Of a stretch of 44,911 nucleotides of DNA, positions 33,439 through 41,447 are shown in pieces. Source of the DNA: Defluviitaleaceae bacterium. GTDB lineage: Bacteria; Bacillota; Clostridia; Lachnospirales; WRAX01. Location: the NCBI GenBank assembly GCA_009784615.1, contig WRBJ01000013.1:1-44911 (forward strand). The letters are read 5' to 3'. Both the position numbers and the translations under genes were made by a program. Position 1 is the first letter of the stretch. Each line of letters starts with the position of its first letter. The notes below the pieces were generated by a model that searched no databases, was not told the DNA's origin, and saw only the letters and a list, made by a program, of their open reading frames with translations.

Positions 33439-33485
33439 GCAAATCTTTCAGGCTTAACAAACAGGGCAAGAAAGGTGGTTTTTTT

Positions 33486-33848
33486 ATGGAGAAATACGGG
33501 TCAAGCAAGATTGACAAGCAAAACGAGATAGGTTTGCACAGCGATTTAAGAGAAAAAATGGGGTTAGAAGATGGCGCAATTGTAACATTGTTACCTATGG
33601 GTAAGATTGTTATATTGCAGACATCAAACAACCAATCGACACCACATCAAGGCAAAGTATCGTTTTTTGGGTTTTCTACATCAATAATCTTACCTAATGG
33701 ATTAATGGAGAAAATGGGATGGAAGTTGAATAATGAAATAGGTGTCTACTATGTAGACAGTGATATGCTTGTTTTGTATTTGTGCAAGGAACGCAAGGTT
33801 TATTATAATGGAATTGGGTCGGGTGCTTTTCCTTTTATTATACCTTAG
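33486..33848 (+). CDS. AbrB/SpoVT-like protein with two swapped-hairpin units
   Basis: 120 residues, no named family. Two stretches resemble the AbrB swapped-hairpin DNA-binding fold: about 6-46 (KIDKQNEIGLHSDLREKMGL, then a D-G-A-I strand and KIVIL) and about 56-98 (FSTSIILPNGLMEKMGWKL, then VYYVDSDMLVLYL). Each has the strand, I-x-L/P turn, helix LxxKMG and end-strand pattern. A DNA-binding regulator is the likely role. ATG at 33486 follows AAAGGTGG; the open frame further upstream passes through the repeat element and is not coding-like. A perfect promoter lies 209 bp upstream. Confidence 0.72.
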   Translation: MEKYGSSKIDKQNEIGLHSDLREKMGLEDGAIVTLLPMGKIVILQTSNNQSTPHQGKVSFFGFSTSIILPNGLMEKMGWKLNNEIGVYYVDSDMLVLYLCKERKVYYNGIGSGAFPFIIP

Positions 33849-33850
33849 AC

Positions 33851-33980
33851 AAATAGCCGCTTATTATGTAGCTAACGTCCTCTCAATCAGTGAATGCAAG
33901 CCGCAAAACTCAGTGAATCTTTGAGCTTTTGCGGCTTGCATTCACTGTTTCGAGGTTCGTTCGCTATAGGCGGCTATTTT
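33851..33980 (-). repeat. Dispersed palindromic repeat, copy 2, acting as terminator
   Basis: Outer arms AAATAGCCGC (33851-33860) and GCGGCTATTT (33970-33979) are followed by TTTATG. Inside, the ends TAGCTAACG...TTGCGGCTTGCATTCACTG match copy 1 at 15862-15980 in reverse. The inner arms CAGTGAATGCAAGCCGCAAAA (33888-33908) and their complement (33929-33949) pair. The whole is one large hairpin between the convergent AbrB-like gene and spoVA, so it probably ends transcription in both directions. Confidence 0.75.
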
Positions 33981-33984
33981 TATG

Positions 33985-34338
33985 TTATTTTGATTTTGGT
34001 TGGAAAATTAGGGCGGCGGCAAATGATAGGACTACTGCCGCCATTATGCCTGCGGCGGTGGCTTTTAAGCCGCCTGTTAGTATGCCTATAACACCTGCAC
34101 GGTCTATTTCTTCCTTTACGCCTTTTGCAAGAAGGTTGCCAAAGCCCGTTATTGGTACGGATGCGCCTGCGCCTGCAAAATCAACCAAATGTTGATATAC
34201 GCCAACGCCGCCAAGTATAACGCCTGCAACGACGAAAAAGACCAGTATGCGTGCGGATGTTAGTTTGGTTTTGTCTATTAATAGTTGACCGATGACGCAG
34301 ATTGCGCCACCGACAAGAAATGCCCAAAGATATTGCAT
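33985..34338 (-). CDS. spoVAE: Stage V sporulation protein AE (SpoVAE)
   Basis: 117 residues, hydrophobic, with about four membrane segments. SpoVA proteins form the inner-membrane system that imports calcium dipicolinate into the developing spore and releases it in germination. The family pattern FxVGGAICVIGQLLID at the start and DFAGAGASVPITGFGNLLAKG in the middle are clear. The second motif is shared with SpoVAC. It is the last gene of the spoVA set here; no spoVAF follows. The 88-bp gap to spoVAD holds a small hairpin with arms GTTTGC/GCAAAC. Confidence 0.95.
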   Translation of the reverse strand: MQYLWAFLVGGAICVIGQLLIDKTKLTSARILVFFVVAGVILGGVGVYQHLVDFAGAGASVPITGFGNLLAKGVKEEIDRAGVIGILTGGLKATAAGIMAAVVLSFAAALIFQPKSK

Positions 34339-34426
34339 TTTATCAGCTCCTATGCCTGTCTGGCTTTATCCGTTGCGCTTTTGCTTTGCATCAGTTTGCC
34401 GTAAGCAAACCGCTAGTTACCGCTCT

Positions 34427-35440
34427 TTAGGCGGCACATCGTTCTATTGCCACGGCGTGCGCAATTGATGGTATGCTTTCGCCTTGTTGTATGCTGGTTG
34501 GCGACATTAACGCCCCCGTTGGTACAAATAGTATTTTGGATAGTTTGCCTATGCGCAACTGCTCGTAAAAATATGCAGAGAATGTAACACCGCTACAAGC
34601 ACAACCACTACCACCTGCGTATGTGTTTTGGGTGTTTTTATCAAATATTTCTATGCCGCAGTCTTTGTGTATGGCAGAAATGTCATAGCCCATTTTGGCG
34701 GTTGTTTGAAGCAATAGCTGTGACCCAATATAGCCTAGGTCGCCAGTAATTATTGCGTCATAATATTTTGGCGAGCGGTTTGTGTCTTTTAGGTGGGCAA
34801 CTATGGTATCTGCGGCGGCTGGTGCCATTGCTGCACCCATATTGTTTGCATCTTTTATTTGCATATCGACCATTTTGCCCGTTGTTGCGGCTGTAATCAC
34901 TACATCCGATTGTGATGTGGTTAATGCAACGGCGGCGGCCCCTGTTACCGTCCACGATGATGTCGGTGTACGTTGCGAACCAAATTCTAACGGAAAGCGA
35001 AATTGTTTTTCGGCAGAGCAAAAATGGCTGGATGCGGCAACAATAATATTATTTGCAAAGCCGCCATCAATAAGCATTGAAGCTATAGACATACCTTCGC
35101 CCATAGCAGAGCAAGCACCAAATATACCTAAATATGGACGGTTTGTATTACGAAGCCCGTAAATGCTACCTGTGGATTGGTTAAGCAAATCGCCTGCTAT
35201 TATATAATCAAAAGAATCCATTGGCATACACGATTTTTTAGCACATATGTCTACCGCTGTGGTTGCAAATTTACTCTCGGCTTTCTCCCAAGATTTTGTT
35301 CCAAAAAATGGGTCGGTTTCAACCATATCAAACATTTTGCCAATCGGACCTTCGCCTTCTTTTTTGCCAACAACCGAAGCCGTGGCAAGTATACCAACAG
35401 GTTGCGAAAACATAACGGTTTGTGAGCCTTGTCGTTTCAT
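34427..35440 (-). CDS. spoVAD: Stage V sporulation protein AD (SpoVAD)
   Basis: 337 residues, the normal length. SpoVAD has a thiolase-like fold and binds dipicolinic acid at the spore inner membrane. The start MKRQGSQTVMFSQPVGILATASVVGKKEG-like region, GxCSAMGEG and the end AHAVAIERCAA fit the family. Segments near 125-140 and 270-285 (GGSGCACSGVTFSAYF) correspond to thiolase active-site regions that are adapted to ligand binding. The ATG follows AAGGGAGATGTGAACAA, 15 bp after spoVAC. Confidence 0.96.
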   Translation of the reverse strand: MKRQGSQTVMFSQPVGILATASVVGKKEGEGPIGKMFDMVETDPFFGTKSWEKAESKFATTAVDICAKKSCMPMDSFDYIIAGDLLNQSTGSIYGLRNTNRPYLGIFGACSAMGEGMSIASMLIDGGFANNIIVAASSHFCSAEKQFRFPLEFGSQRTPTSSWTVTGAAAVALTTSQSDVVITAATTGKMVDMQIKDANNMGAAMAPAAADTIVAHLKDTNRSPKYYDAIITGDLGYIGSQLLLQTTAKMGYDISAIHKDCGIEIFDKNTQNTYAGGSGCACSGVTFSAYFYEQLRIGKLSKILFVPTGALMSPTSIQQGESIPSIAHAVAIERCAA

Positions 35441-35455
35441 TTGTTCACATCTCCC

Positions 35456-35893
35456 TTACTTTTGAACGAAATAATATATTGCGCCGACTATCATAGACGA
35501 AATTGTACCGTATACAATTACGGGTCCTGCTATTATAAACATTTTGGCTCCGACACCTAATATAAAGCCTTCTTTTTTAAACTCTATTGCAGGGGCGGCA
35601 ACAGCGTTGGCAAAGCCTGTTATTGGAACAGAAGCACCTGCTCCTGCAAAATTTACGATATTATCAAAAACACCAAATCCCGTTAATGCTATTGCGATAA
35701 ATATTAGGGTTATGGCTACTAACGACCCAGCTAGGTCTTTTTGCGCTCCAAAATGTTCATACATCGCATAAAGTGATTGACCCAAAACGCATATTGCACC
35801 ACCAACCACAAAAGCCTTGACACAGTTTTTAAATGTAGTGCTTTTTGGTGATGATTTTTGAACCATTTTTTGATATTCTTGTTGCGAAATCAT
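35456..35893 (-). CDS. spoVAC: Stage V sporulation protein AC (SpoVAC)
   Basis: 145 residues, about four hydrophobic segments after a short polar start. SpoVAC is thought to be the mechanosensitive-type channel of the spore DPA system. The marks of the family are FVVGGAICVLGQSLY (about 30-44) and FAGAGASVPITGFANAVAAPAIEFKKEG (about 90-117, given here only as key residues). It directly follows spoVAB (1 bp gap) and precedes spoVAD. Confidence 0.95.
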   Translation of the reverse strand: MISQQEYQKMVQKSSPKSTTFKNCVKAFVVGGAICVLGQSLYAMYEHFGAQKDLAGSLVAITLIFIAIALTGFGVFDNIVNFAGAGASVPITGFANAVAAPAIEFKKEGFILGVGAKMFIIAGPVIVYGTISSMIVGAIYYFVQK

Positions 35894-36325
35894 TTATTGT
35901 CCTCCTTCTTTAAAGAAGCCCGAGATTATGAAGTATAGCAAAGAACCCGTCATCTTACCCAAGGCTATTGCGGCAACAAAGTACGATATGCCATTTTTTA
36001 CGCTTGCACGCTTGCTAAATATAGGCAAAACATCTAAAGTTTCTGCAAGACACATTGCTAACACACCAAAAAATATACCCGTGCAAAGGCTTAAAATTAT
36101 AATGATGACAGTGTGCAATGGTAAGAATAGATTAAATACCATTGTTGCCGCACCAAAGATGCCTCCCCAAATTATTGCTTCTTCGTATATCATAATGTGC
36201 TTTTGGGTATTGGTGCGTTTTGCCATTCTTGGCACCACCCCTATTGCCGCAATGAAAGCAAACACAGCACCAGATATTGCCATACCGCTGGCAAGCCCCA
36301 AAACAACAGATGCGACATATCCCAT
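35894..36325 (-). CDS. spoVAB: Stage V sporulation protein AB (SpoVAB)
   Basis: 143 residues, mostly hydrophobic with four likely membrane helices. The start GYVASVVLGLASGMAISG, the middle VVPRMAKRTNT and the late LAETLDVLPIFSKR match SpoVAB. It overlaps spoVAA by one base and adjoins spoVAC. spoVAA and spoVAB are present in Bacillus but missing from many Clostridia, so the complete set is worth noting. Confidence 0.92.
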   Translation of the reverse strand: MGYVASVVLGLASGMAISGAVFAFIAAIGVVPRMAKRTNTQKHIMIYEEAIIWGGIFGAATMVFNLFLPLHTVIIIILSLCTGIFFGVLAMCLAETLDVLPIFSKRASVKNGISYFVAAIALGKMTGSLLYFIISGFFKEGGQ

Positions 36326-36954
36326 TATGTGTCGCCCCCTTTTTTGGCATTTTCTTGTTCACGGTCTATATGTTGTATTAAAGCGTCCTCTATATCTTTT
36401 TCGTATATCTCCATTTCAACCTGTATCGGCGATGGTTCTTTTGTAAATTTGCGACCTGCAAAATGATTGAAAAATACCATTATGCCAAGAGCTAGGCCTA
36501 TTGAATAAGGTATATTGATTAGTAGTGGTTTTTCGATTTCTTCACCGACAAAAATTTTATGAAACTGTTTAAAGACTGTACCAAGCTGTGAATCTGTATG
36601 GAAGGCCATTATTGCACTGGTAGAGCCAGCGAAAAGAATTATGCATATAAAGGCGATTTTGATAAAAGACCAAATTTTAGATTTTTTTGGTGGTTTTTTT
36701 GCTACTGAAACAAGGGTGTCAATTTCGCCGACATTGGATATGGGGTGGCTGGGTAATGCGGCGGAAATAGCCTTGATAATATCAAAAGCAGAGATAACGA
36801 AAGTATCACCTTTTGTTATAGGGGTTAGCTTCACGTTTTCGGCTTTTTCACGCAAAGCGGCATCGGTGTAAACTTCTGCAACGTCTTTTACGTATAGATT
36901 ATTATTTATAGCCGCAATCTCTGCCTTTTTCTTTGGCTTGATGTAAATTTCCAC
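36325..36954 (-). CDS. spoVAA: Stage V sporulation protein AA (SpoVAA)
   Basis: 209 residues from the GTG at 36954. An N-terminal soluble domain (about 1-95; VEIYIKPKKKAEI start) is followed by two membrane helices (about 105-127 and 155-175) and a charged tail. This matches SpoVAA. The GTG start is chosen because GGGGTGA lies just upstream; the ATG at 36969 has no ribosome binding site. First gene of the spoVA operon. Confidence 0.85.
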   Translation of the reverse strand: MEIYIKPKKKAEIAAINNNLYVKDVAEVYTDAALREKAENVKLTPITKGDTFVISAFDIIKAISAALPSHPISNVGEIDTLVSVAKKPPKKSKIWSFIKIAFICIILFAGSTSAIMAFHTDSQLGTVFKQFHKIFVGEEIEKPLLINIPYSIGLALGIMVFFNHFAGRKFTKEPSPIQVEMEIYEKDIEDALIQHIDREQENAKKGGDT

Positions 36955-36982
36955 TTTTTCACCCCACATTGATAATATTAAT

Positions 36983-37011
36983 TAGTTTTTTCGTGGGGAT
37001 TATTAATATGC
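36983..37011 (-). promoter_or_regulatory. Possible forespore (SigF/SigG-type) promoter of spoVA
   Basis: On the minus strand, GCATA (37011-37007), a 14-bp spacer and GAAAAAACTA (36992-36983) resemble the forespore sigma pattern GYATA / GGnnAnAMTA. No sigma-A promoter was seen. The start site would lie about 20 nt before the GTG of spoVAA. Confidence 0.4.
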
Positions 37012-37138
37012 CTTTAAGATTTTGGAAATTTAGATTGATTTTAATTTCTCATATATTGCAGAACTTTCCTTGCGGTTGAATTTATAAGTTAAACTTGATT
37101 AAATCCTTTGAAATTGCTTTGTAAAGCAGAATTAACAT

Positions 37139-37397
37139 GCAAGTGCAGTTATTGCCAAAAGAAAGGAAAGAGGTATTACGCAAGACGACCTTGCAAATTT
37201 TATTGGGGTTTCAAGCTCATCTGTTTCTAAATGGGAAGCAGGACAAAGCTATCCCGATATACTGCATTTGCCTCAACTTGCATCGTACTTCAACATCAGT
37301 TTATGATGTTTTAAAGAAAGAAGATTATTAGCGACTGGTTATTGGCGTTGAAAATCCTGATGAAGCCGTTGCACTAATCCAACAGGCACTTTCTTAA
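37139..37397 (+). pseudogene. Decayed XRE-family regulator
   Basis: In the frame starting at 37151 the sequence reads a clean XRE helix-turn-helix: IAKRKERGITQDDLANF, then GVSSSSVSKWEAGQSYPD and LPQLASYFNIS. It has no start codon (an in-frame TAA stands at 37133) and meets a TGA at 37304, where an intact protein would continue. Later fragments in other frames (DVLKKEDY; VIGVENPDEAVALIQQALS) look like further remains. It sits between spoVA and the flagellin terminator. Confidence 0.75.
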
Positions 37398-37444
37398 TCG
37401 CCGCAATTGTATAATAGAGCAACTTTAATATTGAAAACGAAAAG

Positions 37445-37480
37445 GATATGCCACATTTGTTTCGAGTGGCATATCTTTCA
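37445..37480. terminator. Terminator downstream of flagellin
   Basis: GATATGCCAC (37445-37454) and GTGGCATATC (37466-37475) form a 10-bp stem with an 11-nt loop. On the minus strand CTTTTCGTTTTC follows; on the plus strand TTTCATTATTTG. It mainly ends the flagellin transcript. Confidence 0.75.
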
Positions 37481-37509
37481 TTATTTGACAGCTGTTATTT
37501 CTTTCATTA

Positions 37510-38385
37510 CTATCCTAATAATTGCAATATTTGTTGTGGGCGAGCGTTTACTTGTGCCATTATAGACATACCTGCTTGCGACATTATTTGATGTTTAGAC
37601 ATTTGCATCATTTCGTATGCCATATCTGCGTCAAACACTCTTGATAGCGAGCGTGATGTGGCTTCTGAAGCGGCTTGCAAGCCAGATGATGTATATTCAA
37701 AACGATTGATAAACGCACCTATTTCTGCACGACGCATAGAAACATCTTCTAGGGCAGATTGTACCCTTGCGATAGTTTGATTTGCTTCGGCGTGTGTCAT
37801 AACGCTTGAGTTGTTGGTTATTGTTGTGCTACCATTATACCAGCCATATTCTGTTAAGCCGCCAGTCGCACCGCTTACTTCACCCATATCCCAAGTTCTA
37901 AACGGTGGTATTGTAAGCGATATGGACATACCACGTCTGCCGCCTACTTGCACACGCAAATTTTGTGCTTCGCCATTTAATAGTTTTATATTGTTAAAAT
38001 CTACTTTACGGGTTGTGTCATTTATTTCTTCTAATAATTGGTTTATTTCCATTTGGATTGTTTCGCGGTTTTCTGTCGAATATGTGTCGTTTGCACCTTG
38101 CACAGCAAGCTCACGGATACGGTGCAACATATTATGTATGTCCTGCAAAGAAGCGTCGGCAGTTTCTAATAATGATGTACCGTCAAGGGTATTACGGTCT
38201 GCCATATTCATACCACGTACTTGGTTGCGCATATGTAGGGAAATTGCAAAACCTGCTGGGTCGTCGCCCGCAGAGTTAATGCGTTGACCGCTGGATAGAC
38301 GAAGGGAGGTTCTATCCAACATTCTTCCTGTTTTTGTTAATTGTGTATGTACACGCAAAGCGGCTATATTATCTACTATTCTCAT
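37510..38385 (-). CDS. hag: Flagellin
   Basis: 291 residues. It builds the flagellar filament outside the cell. The N-terminal D0/D1 region is clear (LSSGQRINSAGDDPAGFAIS, then QVRGMNMADRN and TADASLQDIHNMLHRIRELA). A short variable centre (about 150-200) separates it from the C-terminal D1/D0 region (RAEIGAFINRFEYTSSGLQA, MSKHQIMSQAGMSIMAQVN). The end reads ARPQQILQLLG. The start follows GAGGAGGAATAAATT, which overlaps the end of a 35-residue ORF. A sigma-D-like promoter lies 140 bp upstream. Whether it is the main or a minor flagellin cannot be told. Confidence 0.93.
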   Translation of the reverse strand: MRIVDNIAALRVHTQLTKTGRMLDRTSLRLSSGQRINSAGDDPAGFAISLHMRNQVRGMNMADRNTLDGTSLLETADASLQDIHNMLHRIRELAVQGANDTYSTENRETIQMEINQLLEEINDTTRKVDFNNIKLLNGEAQNLRVQVGGRRGMSISLTIPPFRTWDMGEVSGATGGLTEYGWYNGSTTITNNSSVMTHAEANQTIARVQSALEDVSMRRAEIGAFINRFEYTSSGLQAASEATSRSLSRVFDADMAYEMMQMSKHQIMSQAGMSIMAQVNARPQQILQLLG

Positions 38386-38388
38386 AAT

Positions 38389-38496
38389 TTATTCCTCCTC
38401 ATCATCCGATACGAATTTGGTTTCGGCATTTTCTAAAAATTTTAATAAATCGGATATTGCGGTTTGCACTTCGATTGGAAGTTGTTCTTTTTTCAT
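38389..38496 (-). CDS. 35-residue acidic protein upstream of flagellin
   Basis: A complete short frame: ATG at 38496, AAGGGG about 10 nt upstream, stop TAA at 38391-38389. The protein starts MKKEQLPIEVQ, has a helical middle (AISDLLKFLENAETKF) and ends in acidic DDEEE. It lies between the sigma-D-like promoter and the flagellin gene and its last codons form the flagellin ribosome binding site (GAGGAGGAA), so the two are translationally linked. No family is recognised. It could be a small regulator of flagellin synthesis or simply a coupling leader. Confidence 0.5.
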   Translation of the reverse strand: MKKEQLPIEVQTAISDLLKFLENAETKFVSDDEEE

Positions 38497-38526
38497 AATG
38501 CCAAACCCCTTATCTTTATCTTTACA

Positions 38527-41244
38527 TTAATATATCGGCTGATTTTGCTCTGTGCTTAATAGATTTTTAAACGCCTTTTTCTGTACAAAATTGATATTTG
38601 TGTCAGTGTCATTTTGTTTTAAAAAATTGATAATTGCAGTATCTGCGGCTATTGTTATTTTTACATCATCGCCTTTTATTTTAATCAACCCTTCAATTTC
38701 ACCCATTGCGGTGTTTAGCGATAGATAGGTCGTAACCCCTTTTTCAACATCCATTTCGTTGCTTAATACGTGCATTTTAACATCTGCTAGGCGGTTGTTA
38801 AAATTCATTGCAAAGCTATGATTGTGGCTGTTGGCAAGCAACATATCTCTAAAATTAAGTTGCTGTAAGATTATGTCTAGTTGGCTTATTTTTTGTGTGT
38901 CGGCGTTTTCTATTGCTTTATCCATTGCAGTGTCTGTGGCTTGTTGCAAGTTGTTTGCCGCTTCTATTGCGTTGATGTTTTTATCGTCTGTTGTTGGTAA
39001 TGTAGCAAGAATTTTGCTTGCTGTGTCGTTATCAAGCTCTGTAATTTCTTTTTCGAGGTTTTTGTCTTTTAATGCTTTAAATTGGCGGATATTTGAAAGG
39101 GTTACGGGCATACCCATTGACACAAGACTACGAATAGCCTCTTTGCCTGTGGTGGATAGTTCTTTTACAGCATTGTTTACACGCTCTATATTTAATTGCT
39201 CGTCTGTCGCCATATCTTTTGCTATATTTTGCAATTTTTCTACGCTTTGCGTCAACGGGTCTTGTAGACTTTGGGTTGATACAAAAGCGGCAAGCGGTGC
39301 TGGTTTTGCATTTTCTGCAAAAGACGTAACAAGATGTTTTGCAAGATACACACCATCAACGGCGGCATAGTTTATTGTGTTGTTGCGAGCCTTTGTTGTA
39401 TCAAAATTTTTCGCAAAATCCATAAGATTTTCTAGGGTTAAATCAATGCCAGCGTTGACAGCAAAACCAATGCCTGCGCCGCTGTTTTTTGTTACTTTGT
39501 GTAGCATTTGGTATATCTGGATAACTTGCGCACGAACTTCTGGCGCAACATCGCCGCTTCTATCCATTTGTGCAATATTTTCTAGCAATTGTTGCGTGTC
39601 GCTTTTGCCGAATTGGTTTTTAAATTGCTCGATATATGCCAAAATGTCGTCCATATGCATATTTGCAGGGGTTAAGCCATCTGCCACCATTTGTGCGGCA
39701 ATGCGTGGATGCAATTTTGTTTGTACATCTTCAATTTTTGCATCCATATCTTTAATTTTTGCCAAATTTTCTGCGTTTATGTCCATATTGTTAGCTGTTA
39801 AAATTTTTGCGGCACGGATTGTTGGCGTGTCATCGGCAAAACCCATAGAGCGTAGCAATGGCGCAAATTGTTCCGCAATTTTTGCAAAATTATCGCCGTA
39901 TTTTAGGCTTGCCATTGTAGCATTTTGTTCGTATTGTAATGTTGCTGTATGGTTGTTTAATGCGATTGGTGTAAAGTTTATAGCATTATGCACCACAGCC
40001 GCAATGCTTGCAAAATTGGTTTGTGGTAACGTCTTGATAGATTGTATAGTTTCTGTTAGTTTTTGAACATTTTCTGACGTGTCTGCCGCTAGTTCTTTTA
40101 AAGCCTTGACGGCTTCAATTTGTAAATCCAAATCCATTTCTAAGTCTGTACCTATCAATGATGTGTTGGCTTCGTATGACATAGCAAGGCGGGTTTCCGC
40201 TATTTTTAACGCTTCTTTTTGTGCATCATAAATGTTAAGTTCGCCAATTGGTGTACCTTTGGCATCCAAAGCCAAAGCCTGCGGCAAAATAGCTTTTATA
40301 TCCACATTACCATCCATATCTTGTAAAAAAACAAGTTTATCAAAATTTTCGTTATTTAAAGGAATTTGGCTTTCTAGCAAAAGACGCACACGTGCCATAT
40401 TTTCGTCATTAATATCAAATCCGTTTTCGTTTAAAAAGCGGGTGATGTCTTTTTGAAGCTGTTGCCACTGCTCTTGCGAAATATAGCCTTCTGTTGCGAT
40501 TGCGCCGCTGTATTTGTATGTATATAAATTGTCTAAAGTAAGCTCTGCGTCATTGCTTAAAACTTGCGCAATTTGTCCGTTGTTTAGGTCGCTTATGTTT
40601 GCGATTTTTTGGGATAGTTCGTCATAAACACGGGTTTGGTTGTTGGTTTGTGCCGCATCTAATTGTGAAACAACGCTGTTTAGCGTGTCTATTGGCATTT
40701 TGTCCACATTTATACCTTCAGCGGCAAGCTGTGCGGCGGCTGTTGAATGTACATTTGCGGAAATGCGGTTGATATTGCGCTTTATGCGGTTTGCGGCTTC
40801 GTTTGCGGCTTGGCGAGCATCCAATTTTTCCTGCGTAATACCTTCCACATCTAAAAACGAGCTTGTTGGTTTTGCATAATCGTTTTGTATCATTAGTTCT
40901 TGTAAATTTTGCAGTGAAATATGTTTACTAACAAAATTTTGACCATCAACAGAAGGAAAAACTTGTTTTAGCGTGGTTGCCCCTTCTTCATTTTTACCAA
41001 TTTCAAAAAACACCTCGTCGCCTATGTTGCCTGAAATTTCAGCATTTACGGAAAAATTGCGTCCATCGGCAAGTGCAAGCTGTGTGGTTTGCGGATTTTT
41101 TTGCGCAATAACGGCAGAAAAAACGTCGCCAACATTGCCAAAAATAACTCCGTTACGATTATTGCCATTTGCTATAGTATTAATGCCACGCTGAGCAACC
41201 CCTAATCTATTTATGTTAAAACCGTTTAATCCTGCGTTTGTCAT
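38527..41244 (-). CDS. Large flagellar-associated protein (DUF6240/FliK-like)
   Basis: 905 residues, no signal peptide or membrane helix. The N-terminal part (about 30-110) looks like a beta-domain (IFGNVGDVFSAVIAQK, ISGNIGDEVFFEIG). The long middle is helical with recurring short units of the type LxxAGIN/GIDLTLENL and MNINAENLAKIKDM, each about 50-70 residues apart. The C-terminal 90 residues (VDVEKGVTTYLSLNTAMG onwards) resemble the hook-length-control fold of FliK. Such proteins occur in flagellar regions of Lachnospiraceae. The ATG follows GGAGGTGCGCAT. It precedes the flagellin gene on the same strand, with a sigma-D-like site overlapping its stop. Confidence 0.6.
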   Translation of the reverse strand: MTNAGLNGFNINRLGVAQRGINTIANGNNRNGVIFGNVGDVFSAVIAQKNPQTTQLALADGRNFSVNAEISGNIGDEVFFEIGKNEEGATTLKQVFPSVDGQNFVSKHISLQNLQELMIQNDYAKPTSSFLDVEGITQEKLDARQAANEAANRIKRNINRISANVHSTAAAQLAAEGINVDKMPIDTLNSVVSQLDAAQTNNQTRVYDELSQKIANISDLNNGQIAQVLSNDAELTLDNLYTYKYSGAIATEGYISQEQWQQLQKDITRFLNENGFDINDENMARVRLLLESQIPLNNENFDKLVFLQDMDGNVDIKAILPQALALDAKGTPIGELNIYDAQKEALKIAETRLAMSYEANTSLIGTDLEMDLDLQIEAVKALKELAADTSENVQKLTETIQSIKTLPQTNFASIAAVVHNAINFTPIALNNHTATLQYEQNATMASLKYGDNFAKIAEQFAPLLRSMGFADDTPTIRAAKILTANNMDINAENLAKIKDMDAKIEDVQTKLHPRIAAQMVADGLTPANMHMDDILAYIEQFKNQFGKSDTQQLLENIAQMDRSGDVAPEVRAQVIQIYQMLHKVTKNSGAGIGFAVNAGIDLTLENLMDFAKNFDTTKARNNTINYAAVDGVYLAKHLVTSFAENAKPAPLAAFVSTQSLQDPLTQSVEKLQNIAKDMATDEQLNIERVNNAVKELSTTGKEAIRSLVSMGMPVTLSNIRQFKALKDKNLEKEITELDNDTASKILATLPTTDDKNINAIEAANNLQQATDTAMDKAIENADTQKISQLDIILQQLNFRDMLLANSHNHSFAMNFNNRLADVKMHVLSNEMDVEKGVTTYLSLNTAMGEIEGLIKIKGDDVKITIAADTAIINFLKQNDTDTNINFVQKKAFKNLLSTEQNQPIY
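38532..38558 (-). promoter_or_regulatory. Sigma-D-like promoter for the small ORF and flagellin
   Basis: On the minus strand TAAG (38558-38555), a 15-bp spacer and GCCGATAT (38539-38532). The sigma-D (FliA) consensus is TAAA-15-GCCGATAA, so 10 of 12 positions match. It overlaps the 3' end of the 905-residue gene. Confidence 0.6.
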
Positions 41245-41408
41245 ATGCGCACCTCCGTTTTCGTTTTCAATACCTCACAAAATATATTTCGGCTAATTTT
41301 TTGAAAAAATAAATACCAAAATGAAGATTGTATAATATACCTAAAGATAGACATAAAAATAGAGCGAGCAAGCTCACCCCTACTGAATTTTGATTTTAAA
41401 TTATAAAC

Positions 41409-41445
41409 ATAAAAATTCCCCTAACATTTGTAGGGGAATTTTTAT
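41409..41445. terminator. Terminator after the DUF378 gene
   Basis: ATAAAAATTCCCCTA (41409-41423) and TAGGGGAATTTTTAT (41431-41445) form a perfect 15-bp stem with a 7-nt loop. The T-rich arm works on either strand; on the minus strand it ends the DUF378 gene. Confidence 0.85.
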
Positions 41446-41447
41446 AT

